The notes beneath the pieces are model-generated. The model was not told the origin of the DNA. It worked only from the letters and a program-made list of their open reading frames with translations, and did no database searches. A stretch of 64,000 bases of DNA from Betaproteobacteria bacterium. Lineage in GTDB: Bacteria; Pseudomonadota; Gammaproteobacteria; Burkholderiales; SG8-39. The translations under genes and the position numbers were made by a program. Of the stretch, positions 46,498-55,889 are shown in pieces; the stretch's first letter is position 1, and every line of letters begins with the position of its first letter. The stretch is taken from assembly GCA_016713125.1 (NCBI GenBank), contig JADJPT010000008.1, positions 1 to 64,000 on the forward strand. The letters are read 5' to 3'.

Positions 46498-49482
46498 TCA
46501 GCCGAAGCGCGCCGGCGAGAACGCGCTCAGGTCGTGCTCGGGTGCGCGGCCCAGCACCAGGGCCGCGCCGGCGCGGCCGATGGCCGGGCCCAGCGTCATG
46601 CCGTTCTGCACCACCGCGTGATACAGGCCGGGCAGGCGCGGCGAGGCGCCGATGGCCGGCGGCGTGACGAAAGCGACGCCGGTCCACGAGCGGATCACCT
46701 GCAATGCGCCCAGCCCGGGCAGCATGCGCAGCACCACCGCGAGGTTGCCCGACACGCCCTGCAGCGTGGGGCGCGTGCGGCCGGCGTGCGGGTCCCAGGC
46801 CGCCTTCCAGCCGCCGCCCACGATCAGGTTGCCATTGGCAGCCTGTTTCAGCGTCAGCCTGCGCGTGGCGTGCGCGAGATGGTAGGGGATCACCGGCGGC
46901 ATCGCTTCGGTCACCAGCATCTGTATCGGGTTCTGGCGCACCGGCAGCATGTCACCGGCCAGCGCGGCGACCGCACCGGCCCAGGCGCCGGCCGCATTCA
47001 CCACGCGAGCGGCGAGGAAACTGCCGCGGTCGGTGCGCACCGTGAATCCGCTCGCATCGTGCGAGATGGCCAGCACGCGCGTGCGCGCTTCGATGCGCGC
47101 GCCTGCCGCGGCGGCGGCTGCGCGCAGCGCGGGCGCCGCCTTGAGCGGATTGATCTTGCCCTCGTCGCGCGACAGCGAGGCGGCGATCACCGCCGGCGAG
47201 AGCCAGGGCGCCAGCGCGCGCGCCTGTTCGCCGCTGAGCATCTCCATCTGCAGTCCCGCCTCGCGTTCGAGTTCGACCTTGCGCTGCAGGTGCGCGAGGC
47301 TGGCCGCGTCGTCGGCCACCGTCAATCCGCCTTCGATGGCCACCTCGATGTCCACGCCCAGGCCGGCTGCAAGCGCGGCCCAGAGGTGTACGGAGTCGCG
47401 CTGCAGGGCCAGCGTCGAGACCGGCGCGCGCACCGCCTCGCGCGAATGCAGGTCGGGAAAGCCGAAGGTCTGGAACTGCACGTGCAGGCTGCCTGCGTTC
47501 GCGCCCGAGGCCTCGGCATGCGGCTGGTTGCGCTCGAGCACGACCACGTCTTCGCCGGCCAGCGCGAGTTCGCGCGCCGTGCACAGCCCGACGATGCCCG
47601 CACCGATCACCAGGGTGCCGGTGCGTATCGGCGCGGCGACGGGCGAGGGCGGGGCGTCGGCGGCATCCACCGCGTCGGCCGGCAGCTCGCCGAAGCGCGC
47701 GATGTCGGGCTGCACGCGCGCCAGCGCATCCATGGCGAGGGGCCGCAGCGGCGCCTGGACGCGGAAATGGGTGCGTTCGTCCACCCGCACGCCGGTGCGC
47801 GCGGCCAGCATGCGCGCGATGAGCGGGGAACAGTAGCGGCCCTGGCAGTGGCCCATGCCGCAGCGCGTGGCGCGCTTGATGGCGGCCAGGTCCGTGGCGC
47901 CGCTCGCGATCTCGGCGCGCACCGCGCCGTGCGCGACGTTCTCGCAGCGGCACAGCGTGGTCGCGTCGTCGGCCAGACGTTCGCCGGGGTCGGGCATGGC
48001 GTGGATCGCCCACAGGCTGCGCTGGAACGCGCGTTCGCGCGCCAGGCCGGCCTGCGCCCGGGCCTGCGCGTCCGGGTCGGCGCCCTTGCCGAGGGCCTCG
48101 GCGGCAGCCAGGCCGGCGAGGCGTCCCTGATGCAGGGCCGCGTGCGCGCCCCAGGGACCGCCCGCATCGCCGGCCGCGTACACGTCGGCGATCGATGTGC
48201 GGCCCTGCGCGTCGCGCACCGCCACCAGGTGGATGCCGTTGCGCGCATCGGTCTCGTGCCGGCAGCCCAGCAGGCGCGTCAGTTCGGAAGCCGGCGCGAA
48301 GCCGTAGCCCATGCACACCGTGTCGACCGCGTAGCTGCGCTCGCTGCCGGCCAGCGGTGCGCCGTCGGCGTCCAGTGCGGCGAGCACCGCGCGCTCGACG
48401 CGGTCCCGGCCCTCGACACGCAGCAGCACGTGGCCGTGCAGCACCGGCACCGCGTGCCTGCGCAGCGTGCGCAGGTAGCCCAGGCCGTCGCGCATCAGGT
48501 CCGGGCGCAGGCGCGCCGCGCGCAGCAGTTCGCGCAGCGGCGCCTTCCAGGGGGAAGCCGCCGCCTCGGCCAGCGCCACCACCTGCACGCCATGGCGCGC
48601 GAGGTCGGCCGCCACCTGCAGGTTCAGCGGGCCGTTGCCGGCGAACAGCACGCGACGTCCCGGCGCCACCTGGTAGGCGCGCGCCAGCGTCTGCGCGGCA
48701 CCGGTGGTGATCACGCCGGGCAGGGTCCAGCCCGGCACCGCCCAGGCCCGCTCGTAGGCACCGGTCGCCACCACCAGCTTGTCGGCCTGCCAGCCGGCCT
48801 GGCCCTGCGCATCGTGTGCCTGCACGCGCCCCCCGCCCTCGGGCAGCGCCTGCGCGTCCCACACCGTCACGCCGCTCAGCATGCGCACCCCCAGGGCCTG
48901 CACGCGCGCCACCAGTTCGGCGCCGCGCGCGAACTGGCGGTCGACGTGCGCATGCTCGCCCCCGGCGTTGCGATGGCTCTTCGCCAGCGGCTTGAAGTAC
49001 TGCCCTCCCGGCGCGGGGCGTTCGTCCAGTATCGTGACCTGCACGCCGCGTGCGGCGGCGGCCTCCGCGGCGGCCAGGCCTGCCGGACCCGCACCCAGCA
49101 CCAGCAGCTGCGTACGCTCTTCGCGGAACGCGGGCTCGACGGGCGTCTGCGCCTGCGGGACGGGTTCGCCGTGCGCGGTGCGCGCGAGTTCGATGCGCAT
49201 GCCCGGCCGCACCGCGGTGAGGCAGGCGCGTTCGCCGGGGCGCCCGTCGATGCTCAGGCGGCATTCGAAGCACACGCCCATGCCGCAATACAGCCCGCGC
49301 GGCTCGCCTTGCGAGGTCATGCGCAAGCTGCGGCAACCGGCGGCGGCCAGTGCGGCGCCCACGGTCTCGCCCTCGAAGGCCGGCAGCGGGCGACCGTCGA
49401 CGAGGATCTCGATCGCGTCCCGGCGGGCCTTCACGCCGCGGCGCTGCAGGCGCAACGCGGCCTGGGATTCGTGGTTCTGCAT
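46498..49482 (-). CDS. Single-chain HcnABC-like flavin/iron-sulfur amine oxidoreductase
   Basis: A 994-residue chain made of modules usually encoded by three genes. Residues ~20-105: 2Fe-2S domain (Fer2_4, HcnA-like) with Cys66, 71, 74 and 87 (LYCGMGVCFEC). Residues ~125-490: FAD/NAD(P) pyridine-nucleotide-disulfide-type domain (HcnB-like) with LGAGPAGLAAAEAAAARG, FAGNGPLNLQV and VYAAGDAGGPWG. Residues ~508-565: BFD-like domain with CRCENV and CGMGHCQGRYC (Cys511 to 551). Residues ~622-990: D-amino-acid-oxidase-like FAD domain (HcnC-like) with VIGAGIVGLCTARELA. Known three-subunit relatives are hydrogen cyanide synthase, opine oxidases and D-hydroxyproline or proline dehydrogenases. The substrate here is unknown. 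No frameshift is seen, so the fusion looks genuine. Confidence 0.85.
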   Translation of the reverse strand: MQNHESQAALRLQRRGVKARRDAIEILVDGRPLPAFEGETVGAALAAAGCRSLRMTSQGEPRGLYCGMGVCFECRLSIDGRPGERACLTAVRPGMRIELARTAHGEPVPQAQTPVEPAFREERTQLLVLGAGPAGLAAAEAAAARGVQVTILDERPAPGGQYFKPLAKSHRNAGGEHAHVDRQFARGAELVARVQALGVRMLSGVTVWDAQALPEGGGRVQAHDAQGQAGWQADKLVVATGAYERAWAVPGWTLPGVITTGAAQTLARAYQVAPGRRVLFAGNGPLNLQVAADLARHGVQVVALAEAAASPWKAPLRELLRAARLRPDLMRDGLGYLRTLRRHAVPVLHGHVLLRVEGRDRVERAVLAALDADGAPLAGSERSYAVDTVCMGYGFAPASELTRLLGCRHETDARNGIHLVAVRDAQGRTSIADVYAAGDAGGPWGAHAALHQGRLAGLAAAEALGKGADPDAQARAQAGLARERAFQRSLWAIHAMPDPGERLADDATTLCRCENVAHGAVRAEIASGATDLAAIKRATRCGMGHCQGRYCSPLIARMLAARTGVRVDERTHFRVQAPLRPLAMDALARVQPDIARFGELPADAVDAADAPPSPVAAPIRTGTLVIGAGIVGLCTARELALAGEDVVVLERNQPHAEASGANAGSLHVQFQTFGFPDLHSREAVRAPVSTLALQRDSVHLWAALAAGLGVDIEVAIEGGLTVADDAASLAHLQRKVELEREAGLQMEMLSGEQARALAPWLSPAVIAASLSRDEGKINPLKAAPALRAAAAAAGARIEARTRVLAISHDASGFTVRTDRGSFLAARVVNAAGAWAGAVAALAGDMLPVRQNPIQMLVTEAMPPVIPYHLAHATRRLTLKQAANGNLIVGGGWKAAWDPHAGRTRPTLQGVSGNLAVVLRMLPGLGALQVIRSWTGVAFVTPPAIGASPRLPGLYHAVVQNGMTLGPAIGRAGAALVLGRAPEHDLSAFSPARFG

Positions 49483-49623
49483 GGGCGGCTGGCGTACGCT
49501 TAGGATGGCAGTCCGGGGATTGTGCACGCGACGCGCGTCGGCGCAGGCCCTGTTTCGAATCGCGATCGCGCGCCGGCGTGCGGCGCGGCCGTCGCTCCGC
49601 GCCGGCTCGTCTATCATCGGCCC

Positions 49624-52515
49624 ATGTCCGACACGTTCCTTGCGCCCGCAGACCTGTTCGATCGCCTGGCGGGCGCGGACGCCGCGGGCGTGACCGTGCT
49701 CACCCCCAACCTGCGCCTGGCCAAGGAGTTGCAGCGCGCCTTCGATGCGCATCAGCTGGCACGCGGGCTTTCGGCCTGGGCGGCCGCGGACATCCTGCCG
49801 TGGACCGCCTGGGTGCAGCGGGCCTACGAAGACTTCCTGCATTCGGCCAGCGGTGCGCAACTGCCGCAGTTGCTGACCCCGGCGCAGGAGCAGGCGCTGT
49901 GGGAGGACATCGTGCGCGGCTGGGAGGGCGGCGAGGCGCTGCTCGCGGTGCCCGAGGCCGCGGCCTCGGCGCGCCAGGCCTGGGACCTTGCACACGCCTG
50001 GGGCCTGATGCCGGCGCTGCAGCGCGCCGCGCCGAAAGAGGATGCGCAGGCCTGGGCCGAATGGGCGCGGCGCTACGAGCGCGACACGCGCCGCGCCGGC
50101 GGCACCGACGCCGCCCGCCTGCCCGACCTGCTGCTCGCGCAGTTCGCCGATCCCGCGGCGCAGGAGGGCGCCGGCCTGCCGCGGCTGCTGGTGGCCTATG
50201 GATTCGACATCGTCACCCCGCAGCAGCGCGCGCTGTTCGATGTGCTGGCGGCGCGCGGTTGCGCGCATGCGCGCAGCGCGGCGGCGCGCGCGCCGGAAAG
50301 CGCGCCGTTGCGCCTGGCCTGCGTCGATGCGCGCGACGAGATAGGGCGCGCCGCGGCCTGGGCGCGCGAGCGGCTCGAGGCGGCGCAGGCGCAGGGACGC
50401 AGCGCGCGCATCGGCGTGGTGGTGCCGGACCTGGCCATGCACCGCAATGCGCTGCGCCGCGCGTTCACGCGCACGATGGCGCCGACCCGGCAGGTGCCGC
50501 GGGAAGCGCACGCGCTGCCGCCGTTCAACATCTCCCTGGGCGAACCGCTGAACGACTGGCCGCTGGTCGACACCGCGTTCGCCATCCTCGAACTGGCCGG
50601 CCGCGAACTGCCCTACGAACGCGCCAGCCTGGTGATCCGCTCCCCCTACCTCGCGCAGGCCGACGCCGAGATGACGCGCCGTGCGCGGCTCGACGCCGCA
50701 CTGCGCGAGCGGGCCGAGCCGGTGCTGGGGCTGGATCGCCTGCTGGCCCTGCTTGTGCGCGCCTCGATGCCGCGCGCCGCCGTGCTCGCGCAGCGCCTGG
50801 CGCAGTTCGCCGAGCTGCGCCGCGAGCGCCTGTTCGCAGTGCAGTCGCCCGGCGCCTGGGCGCGCGCCTTCGGCGATGCGCTCGCGCGGCTGGGATTTCC
50901 CGGCGAGCGCAGCCTGTCATCCGAGGAGTTCCAGACCCTGGCGCGCTGGCAGGCGCTGCTCGCGCAGTTCGCGCAGCTCGAGCGCGTGGCGCCGCGCATG
51001 GGCTACGCACAGGCGCTGGCACGCCTGCGGCGCATGGCGGCCGACACCGCCTTCCAGCCCGAAGCGCACGAGGAGCCGGTGCAGATCCTCGGCGTGCTCG
51101 AATCGGCCGGCGTGGCCTTCGATCACCTTTGGGTGATGGGACTCTGCGACGAAGCCTGGCCGCTGGCGGCGCGAGCCAATCCCTTCCTGCCCATCGCCCT
51201 GCAGCGCGCGGCCGGCATCCCCGAGGCCTCGGCCGAGGCCGCGCTGGCGCTGGACCGGCGCATCACCGCCGGTTGGCTCACCGCCGCCGCGGAAGTGGTG
51301 CTCTCGCATCCTTGCCGCGACGGCGATCGTGACCTGCAGCCCAGCCCGCTGATCGCGCACCTCGCCGAGGGCGGACTCGCCCTGCCCACGGCGCAGGACT
51401 GGGGCGCGCAGGTGCACGCCGCACGCGCCGCACTGGAGAGCCTGCCGGACGAGGACGCGCCGTCGCTGGCCGAAGTGCGGAGCATGGCGCAGGCGATCGC
51501 GCCGGGCGCGGCGCTCGACGCGGCGTCCGACGCGGCGCACGACGAGTACGCGGCGAGCGAAGCGGCGATCGAGGCGCCGCATGATGCGCAGGCCGGTGCG
51601 CGGGTCGCCGAACACGACGGCGCGGCCGTGCGCGGCGGCACGCAGGTGCTGAAGGATCAGGCGGCCTGCCCGTTTCGCGCATTTGCCGTGCACAGGCTGG
51701 ACGCGGCGGCGCTGGCCACGCCGCATGCCGGCCTGGACGCCATGGAGCGCGGCAGCCTGGTACACCAGGTGCTGGCCACCGCCTGGCGCGAACTGGAGAC
51801 GAAGCACGCGCTGGACACGCTGGCCCCGCCGGCCCTCGAGCAGCTGCTGCAGCGCGCGGCCGCCGAGGCGGTGGCACGCATGCGGCGCGATCGCCCCGAG
51901 ACCCTGTCCGGTCGTTTCGCCGCCGTCGAGCAGCGCCGCCTCGTGCGCCTGGCGAGCGAATGGCTGGAACTCGAGCGGCAGCGCGAGCCCTTCAGCGTGT
52001 TCGCCGTCGAGGACCCGCGCAATCTGGAGATCGGCGGCCTGCGGATGCGCGGCCGGCTGGACCGCGTCGACGAAACCGCGCAGGGCGAGCGCATCGTCAT
52101 CGACTACAAGACCGGCAAGCCCGCCGCGGGCGACTGGCTGGGACCGCGCATGGATGAGCCGCAGCTGCCGCTCTACCTGGTGGCCAGCGAACCCGACGCG
52201 CAGGCGTTGGCCTTCGCGCAGGTCAAGGCCGGCGCCATGCAGTTCGTTTCGCTGGCCGCCGACAAGGGGCTGCTGCCCGGCGCGCGCGCGCTGCCCGACG
52301 GACGACTGAAGCGCGCCGCGCAATCCTGGGAGGCGCAGCTGGCCGACTGGCGCACCGCGCTGGAGCGCCTGGCGCGCGGCTACGCGGGCGGCGCCGCCGC
52401 CGTCGACCCCAAGCCCGGCGCCTGCGAGTACTGCGACCAGCAGCCGCTGTGCCGCATCCACGAGCGGCGGGCGTGGAGCGCGTCCGGCGAAGACGAGGCG
52501 GGGGTCTACGAATGA
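49624..52515 (+). CDS. addB: AddB-like PD-(D/E)XK nuclease with 4Fe-4S cluster
   Basis: A 963-residue protein of the double-strand-break repair nuclease family (AddB/RexB type). The N-terminal ~600 residues are an inactivated helicase-like region (VTVLTPNLRLAKELQRAF, VAFDHLWVMGLCDEAWP). The C-terminal nuclease has MERGSLVHQVL, the catalytic VIDYKTGK near residue 823, and four cysteines for an iron-sulfur cluster: one near 680 (DQAACPFRAF) and three near 933-943 (CEYCDQQPLC). The partner helicase gene follows. The start at 49624 (MSDTFLAPADLFDRL) is the first ATG after a possible -10 and fits the family. Confidence 0.85.
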   Translation: MSDTFLAPADLFDRLAGADAAGVTVLTPNLRLAKELQRAFDAHQLARGLSAWAAADILPWTAWVQRAYEDFLHSASGAQLPQLLTPAQEQALWEDIVRGWEGGEALLAVPEAAASARQAWDLAHAWGLMPALQRAAPKEDAQAWAEWARRYERDTRRAGGTDAARLPDLLLAQFADPAAQEGAGLPRLLVAYGFDIVTPQQRALFDVLAARGCAHARSAAARAPESAPLRLACVDARDEIGRAAAWARERLEAAQAQGRSARIGVVVPDLAMHRNALRRAFTRTMAPTRQVPREAHALPPFNISLGEPLNDWPLVDTAFAILELAGRELPYERASLVIRSPYLAQADAEMTRRARLDAALRERAEPVLGLDRLLALLVRASMPRAAVLAQRLAQFAELRRERLFAVQSPGAWARAFGDALARLGFPGERSLSSEEFQTLARWQALLAQFAQLERVAPRMGYAQALARLRRMAADTAFQPEAHEEPVQILGVLESAGVAFDHLWVMGLCDEAWPLAARANPFLPIALQRAAGIPEASAEAALALDRRITAGWLTAAAEVVLSHPCRDGDRDLQPSPLIAHLAEGGLALPTAQDWGAQVHAARAALESLPDEDAPSLAEVRSMAQAIAPGAALDAASDAAHDEYAASEAAIEAPHDAQAGARVAEHDGAAVRGGTQVLKDQAACPFRAFAVHRLDAAALATPHAGLDAMERGSLVHQVLATAWRELETKHALDTLAPPALEQLLQRAAAEAVARMRRDRPETLSGRFAAVEQRRLVRLASEWLELERQREPFSVFAVEDPRNLEIGGLRMRGRLDRVDETAQGERIVIDYKTGKPAAGDWLGPRMDEPQLPLYLVASEPDAQALAFAQVKAGAMQFVSLAADKGLLPGARALPDGRLKRAAQSWEAQLADWRTALERLARGYAGGAAAVDPKPGACEYCDQQPLCRIHERRAWSASGEDEAGVYE

Positions 52516-52530
52516 AAGTTAAACTTTCAT
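52512..52530. promoter_or_regulatory. Perfect 19-base palindrome between the addB-like and addA-like genes
   Basis: ATGAAAGTT (52512-52520), a central A, then AACTTTCAT (52522-52530). It overlaps the addB-like stop codon and lies 31 bases before the next ATG, in an AT-rich island. It could be an operator or an mRNA hairpin. Confidence 0.5.
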
Positions 52531-52560
52531 TTCGCAAGACGGGCTCCTGCAGGGGTTTTC

Positions 52561-55500
52561 ATGTCAATACGGTTGTCGAATATGGCAACTGAACCAGCGC
52601 TGCCGCCGGCCCCGGACCAGGTCGAGCGCGATCGCGCGCTGGACCCCGCGCGTTCCTTCATCGCTGCAGGCGCCGGCCGGCTCGGGCAAGACCGAGCTGC
52701 TGATCCGCCGCTATCTGGCGCTGCTGGCCACGGTCGAATCGCCCGAGGAGATCGTCGCCATCACCTTCACGCGCAAGGCCGCGGCCGAGATGCGCACGCG
52801 CGTGCTGAAGGCGCTGGCCGCGCAAGCCGCGGCAACCGACGGGCCGCGCCTGCCGCCGGCCCTAGTGCAGTCGATCCTCGACAATCCGCAGCGCCTGCGC
52901 ATGCAGACCATCGATTCGCTGTGCGCCGCGCTGACCCGGCAGATGCCGCTGCTGTCGAGATTCGGCGCGCAGCCCGAGAGCCTGGAAGACGCGGCCGCGC
53001 TGTACGCCGAGGCCGCGCGCGCCACGCTGGGCCTGATCGAGTCCGCGCAGCCGGCGCATGCAGGCGCGGTCGCCCACCTGGAACGCCTGCTCGCCCACCT
53101 GGACAACGACTTCGCGCGCGTCGAGGCGCTGCTGGCCGAGATGCTGGCGCGGCGCGACCACTGGCTGCGCCATGTGCACGCGCCTCGCGCGCAGCTCGAG
53201 GCCGCCTTGCAGGCGCAGCGCGCCGACGCGCATGCGCGCGCGGTGCGCACCTGTCCGGCCGGCGCCGCCTGGAGCGCCGACGAATGGCGCGAGGCCGCGC
53301 CGCGCCTGCTGACGCAGAAAGGCACCTGGCGCAAGCGCAATGCCGAGGCCGAGGCGCTGGAGGCCGCCGGCGGCGAGCCGTTGCGCCTGGCCCTGCTCGA
53401 GATGGCGCTGCTGCCGCCCGCGCACTACAGCGATGCGCAATGGGAAGCCCTGGAAGCCATCCTCGGCCTGCTGCCGGTGGCGGTGGCCGAGCTCAAGCTG
53501 GTGTTCCAGGCGCGCGGCCAGGCCGATTTCACCGAGGTCGCACAGGGTGCGCTGCGCGCGCTGGGCGAGGAGGGCGCGCCCACCGACCTGGCCCTGGCGC
53601 TCGATTACCGCATCCGCCACCTGCTGGTCGACGAGTTCCAGGACACCTCGATCTCGCAGTACGAGTTGCTGGCCCGCCTCACCGAAGGCTGGGAGCCCGG
53701 CGACGGGCGCACGCTGTTCGCGGTGGGCGATCCGATGCAGTCGATCTACCGCTTTCGCGAAGCCGAGGTCGGCAAGTTCCTCGAGGCGCGTAGCGCAGGC
53801 GTGGGCGGCGTGGCCCTGGCGCCGATCGCGCTGGCGGCCAACTTCCGCTCGCAGGCGGGCATCGTCGAATGGGTCAACGCGGCCTTCGCGCACTTGATGC
53901 CCGAGCGCGAGGACCCGGCCTCCGGCGCGGTGCCCTACACCGCGTCCGTGGCGGTGCGCCCGCCGCTGCCCGGTGCGGCGGTCACGGTGCACGCCTTCTT
54001 CGACAAGGACACCGCCGGCGAGGCCGCGCGCGTGGTCGAACTGGTGCGCGCGGCGCAGGCCGATGCCGGTGCCTCGAGCACCGCCATCCTGGTACGCAAC
54101 CGCGGCGCGCTCACCGAGATCGTGCCGCAGCTGCAGGCCGCGGGACTGCGGTTTCGCGCCATCGAGATCGAGCGGCTGGACGAGCGTCCGGTGGTGCAGG
54201 ACCTGCTTGCGCTGACGCGCGCGCTGGCGCACGCCGGCGACACCCTGGCCTGGTTCGCCGTGCTGCGCGCGCCCTGGTGCGGCCTCACGCTGGGCGAACT
54301 CGCGCTGCTGGCCGAGGGCGCGCCGCGCCTGCCCTGGGATGCGCTGCACGAGGAGGCGCGCGTGGCCGCGCTGCCCGCGCCGGCCCGCGCGCGCCTGGAA
54401 CGCACGCGTGCGGTGCTGGCGCAGGCGCTGGCGCAGCGCGGCCGCACCTCGCTGCGCGAACTGGTGGCCGGCACCTGGCTGGCGCTGGGCGGGCCGGCCT
54501 GCGTGAGCGACCCGACGGACATCGAAGACGCCGAGATCTTCCTCGACCACCTCGAAGCCCACGAGCGCGCCGGCACGCTGGGCGACCTGGCCGATTTCGA
54601 GGACAGCCTGCAGAAGCTCTACGCGCTGCCCGACCTGCAGGCCAGCGAGGCGCTGCAGGTGATGACCATCCACAAGGCCAAGGGCCTGGAATTCGACCAC
54701 GTGATCCTGCCCGGGCTGGGGCGCGCGCCGCGTCGCGACGACAAGCGGCTGATGCTGTGGATGGAACGCGCCGCTGCCGCGGCCTCCCCCGCGCGGCGCA
54801 ACGAACTGCTGCTGGCGCCGATCGAGGAGGCCGGCGCCGAGGCCGACGCCATCTACGCCTGGATCGCCAGGCTGGAGGCCGAGCGCGAGAGCCTGGAGGC
54901 CGCGCGACTGCTGTACGTGGCGGCCACTCGCGCGCGTCGCCGCCTGCACCTGCTGGGCGTGGCGCGCCTGAAGGACGGCGAGCCGCAGCCGCCGCAGAAG
55001 AATTCGCTGCTGGCGCGGCTCTGGCCGGTGGTGGAAGCGGCGTTCGCCGCGCAGGCCGCCTCCGCGGCAGGCGCGGCACACGGCGAACCTGCCGCCCACC
55101 CGGGCGAGGAGCGGCCCGACCAGAGCCTGCGGCGCCTGCCGGCGGACTGGCGCCTGCCCGCGCCGCCGCCGGCGCTCGCCTGGGATGCGCCCGCGCAGGA
55201 GACCGGCGCGCGCGAGGCGATCGAATTCTCGTGGGCCGGCGAGACCGCGCGCCACGTCGGCAGCGTGGCACACCGCTGGCTGCAGCGCATGGCCGAGGAT
55301 GCGCTGTCCGGCTGGGATGGCGCGCGCGTGCGCGCGCTGCGCGAGCGCTGCGCGGCGCAACTCGCGGCGCGCGGCGTGCCGGCCGCGGAGCTCGACGCGG
55401 CCGCCGCTCGCGTGCTGGAGGCGCTGGTCAACGCCATCGAGGACGAGCGCGGCCGCTGGCTGCTCGGTCCGCGCGAACAGGCGGCGCGCGAACTGCGCCT

Positions 55501-55753
55501 GCGCGCGGTCTCGGGCGGGCGCGTGCAGACGCTGATCGTCGATCGCACCTTCATCGCCGACGGCCGGCGCTGGATCGTCGACTACAAGACCGGCGGACAC
55601 CAAGGTGCCGATGTCGAGGCCTTCCTCGACAGCGAGCAGGCGCGCTACCGCGGCCAGCTCGAGCGCTACGCCGAGGCCTTCGCCGCCGCCGAGGGCGCGC
55701 GACCGCGGCTGGGCCTGTTCTTCCCCATGCTCAGGGCCTGGCGCGAGCTGTAG
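52561..55753 (+). CDS. addA: AddA-like UvrD-family helicase/nuclease (frameshifted near start)
   Basis: About 1064 residues, an SF1 helicase with a C-terminal nuclease that resects double-strand DNA ends together with the AddB-like protein. The motifs are Walker A APAGSGKTELL, ITFTRKAAAEM (Ia), LLVDEFQDTSISQYE (II), VGDPMQSIYRFREAEVGKF (III), TIHKAKGLEFDHVILPG (V), YVAATRARRRLHLLG (VI) and the nuclease WIVDYKTGG. The start (MSIRLSNMATEPALPPAPDQ) and the Walker A motif are in different frames, meeting near base 52663, where one base is extra or two are missing. ATG at 52582 is an alternative start. Confidence 0.88.
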
Positions 55754-55889
55754 CGGCCGCGGCCCGCGCGGCCGCGGATTCACGCCGGCGGTTTTCATTG
55801 CGAATCGGCATGCTTCGCCGCGCGTTTTGTCACGGGCGTGCACCACTCGCGCCATTAGAATGCCGGCTGCCCCCCGGAGAGCATCGCGC

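Noticed and set aside
46210..49503. 1097-codon plus-strand frame opposite egtD and the fused oxidoreductase
   Set aside because: Composition dominated by Arg, Ala, His and Gly and no motif; the minus-strand genes are unmistakable.
49483..50511. Upstream in-frame extension of the fused oxidoreductase to a 1337-residue reading
   Set aside because: The added ~340 residues lie opposite the AddB-like gene and have shadow composition; the 2Fe-2S domain starts properly after ATG 49482.
52512..52592. Short frame MKVKLSFRKTGS starting in the palindrome
   Set aside because: Only 26 codons, no ribosome site within the stop-overlapping palindrome, and it overlaps the real addA-like start.
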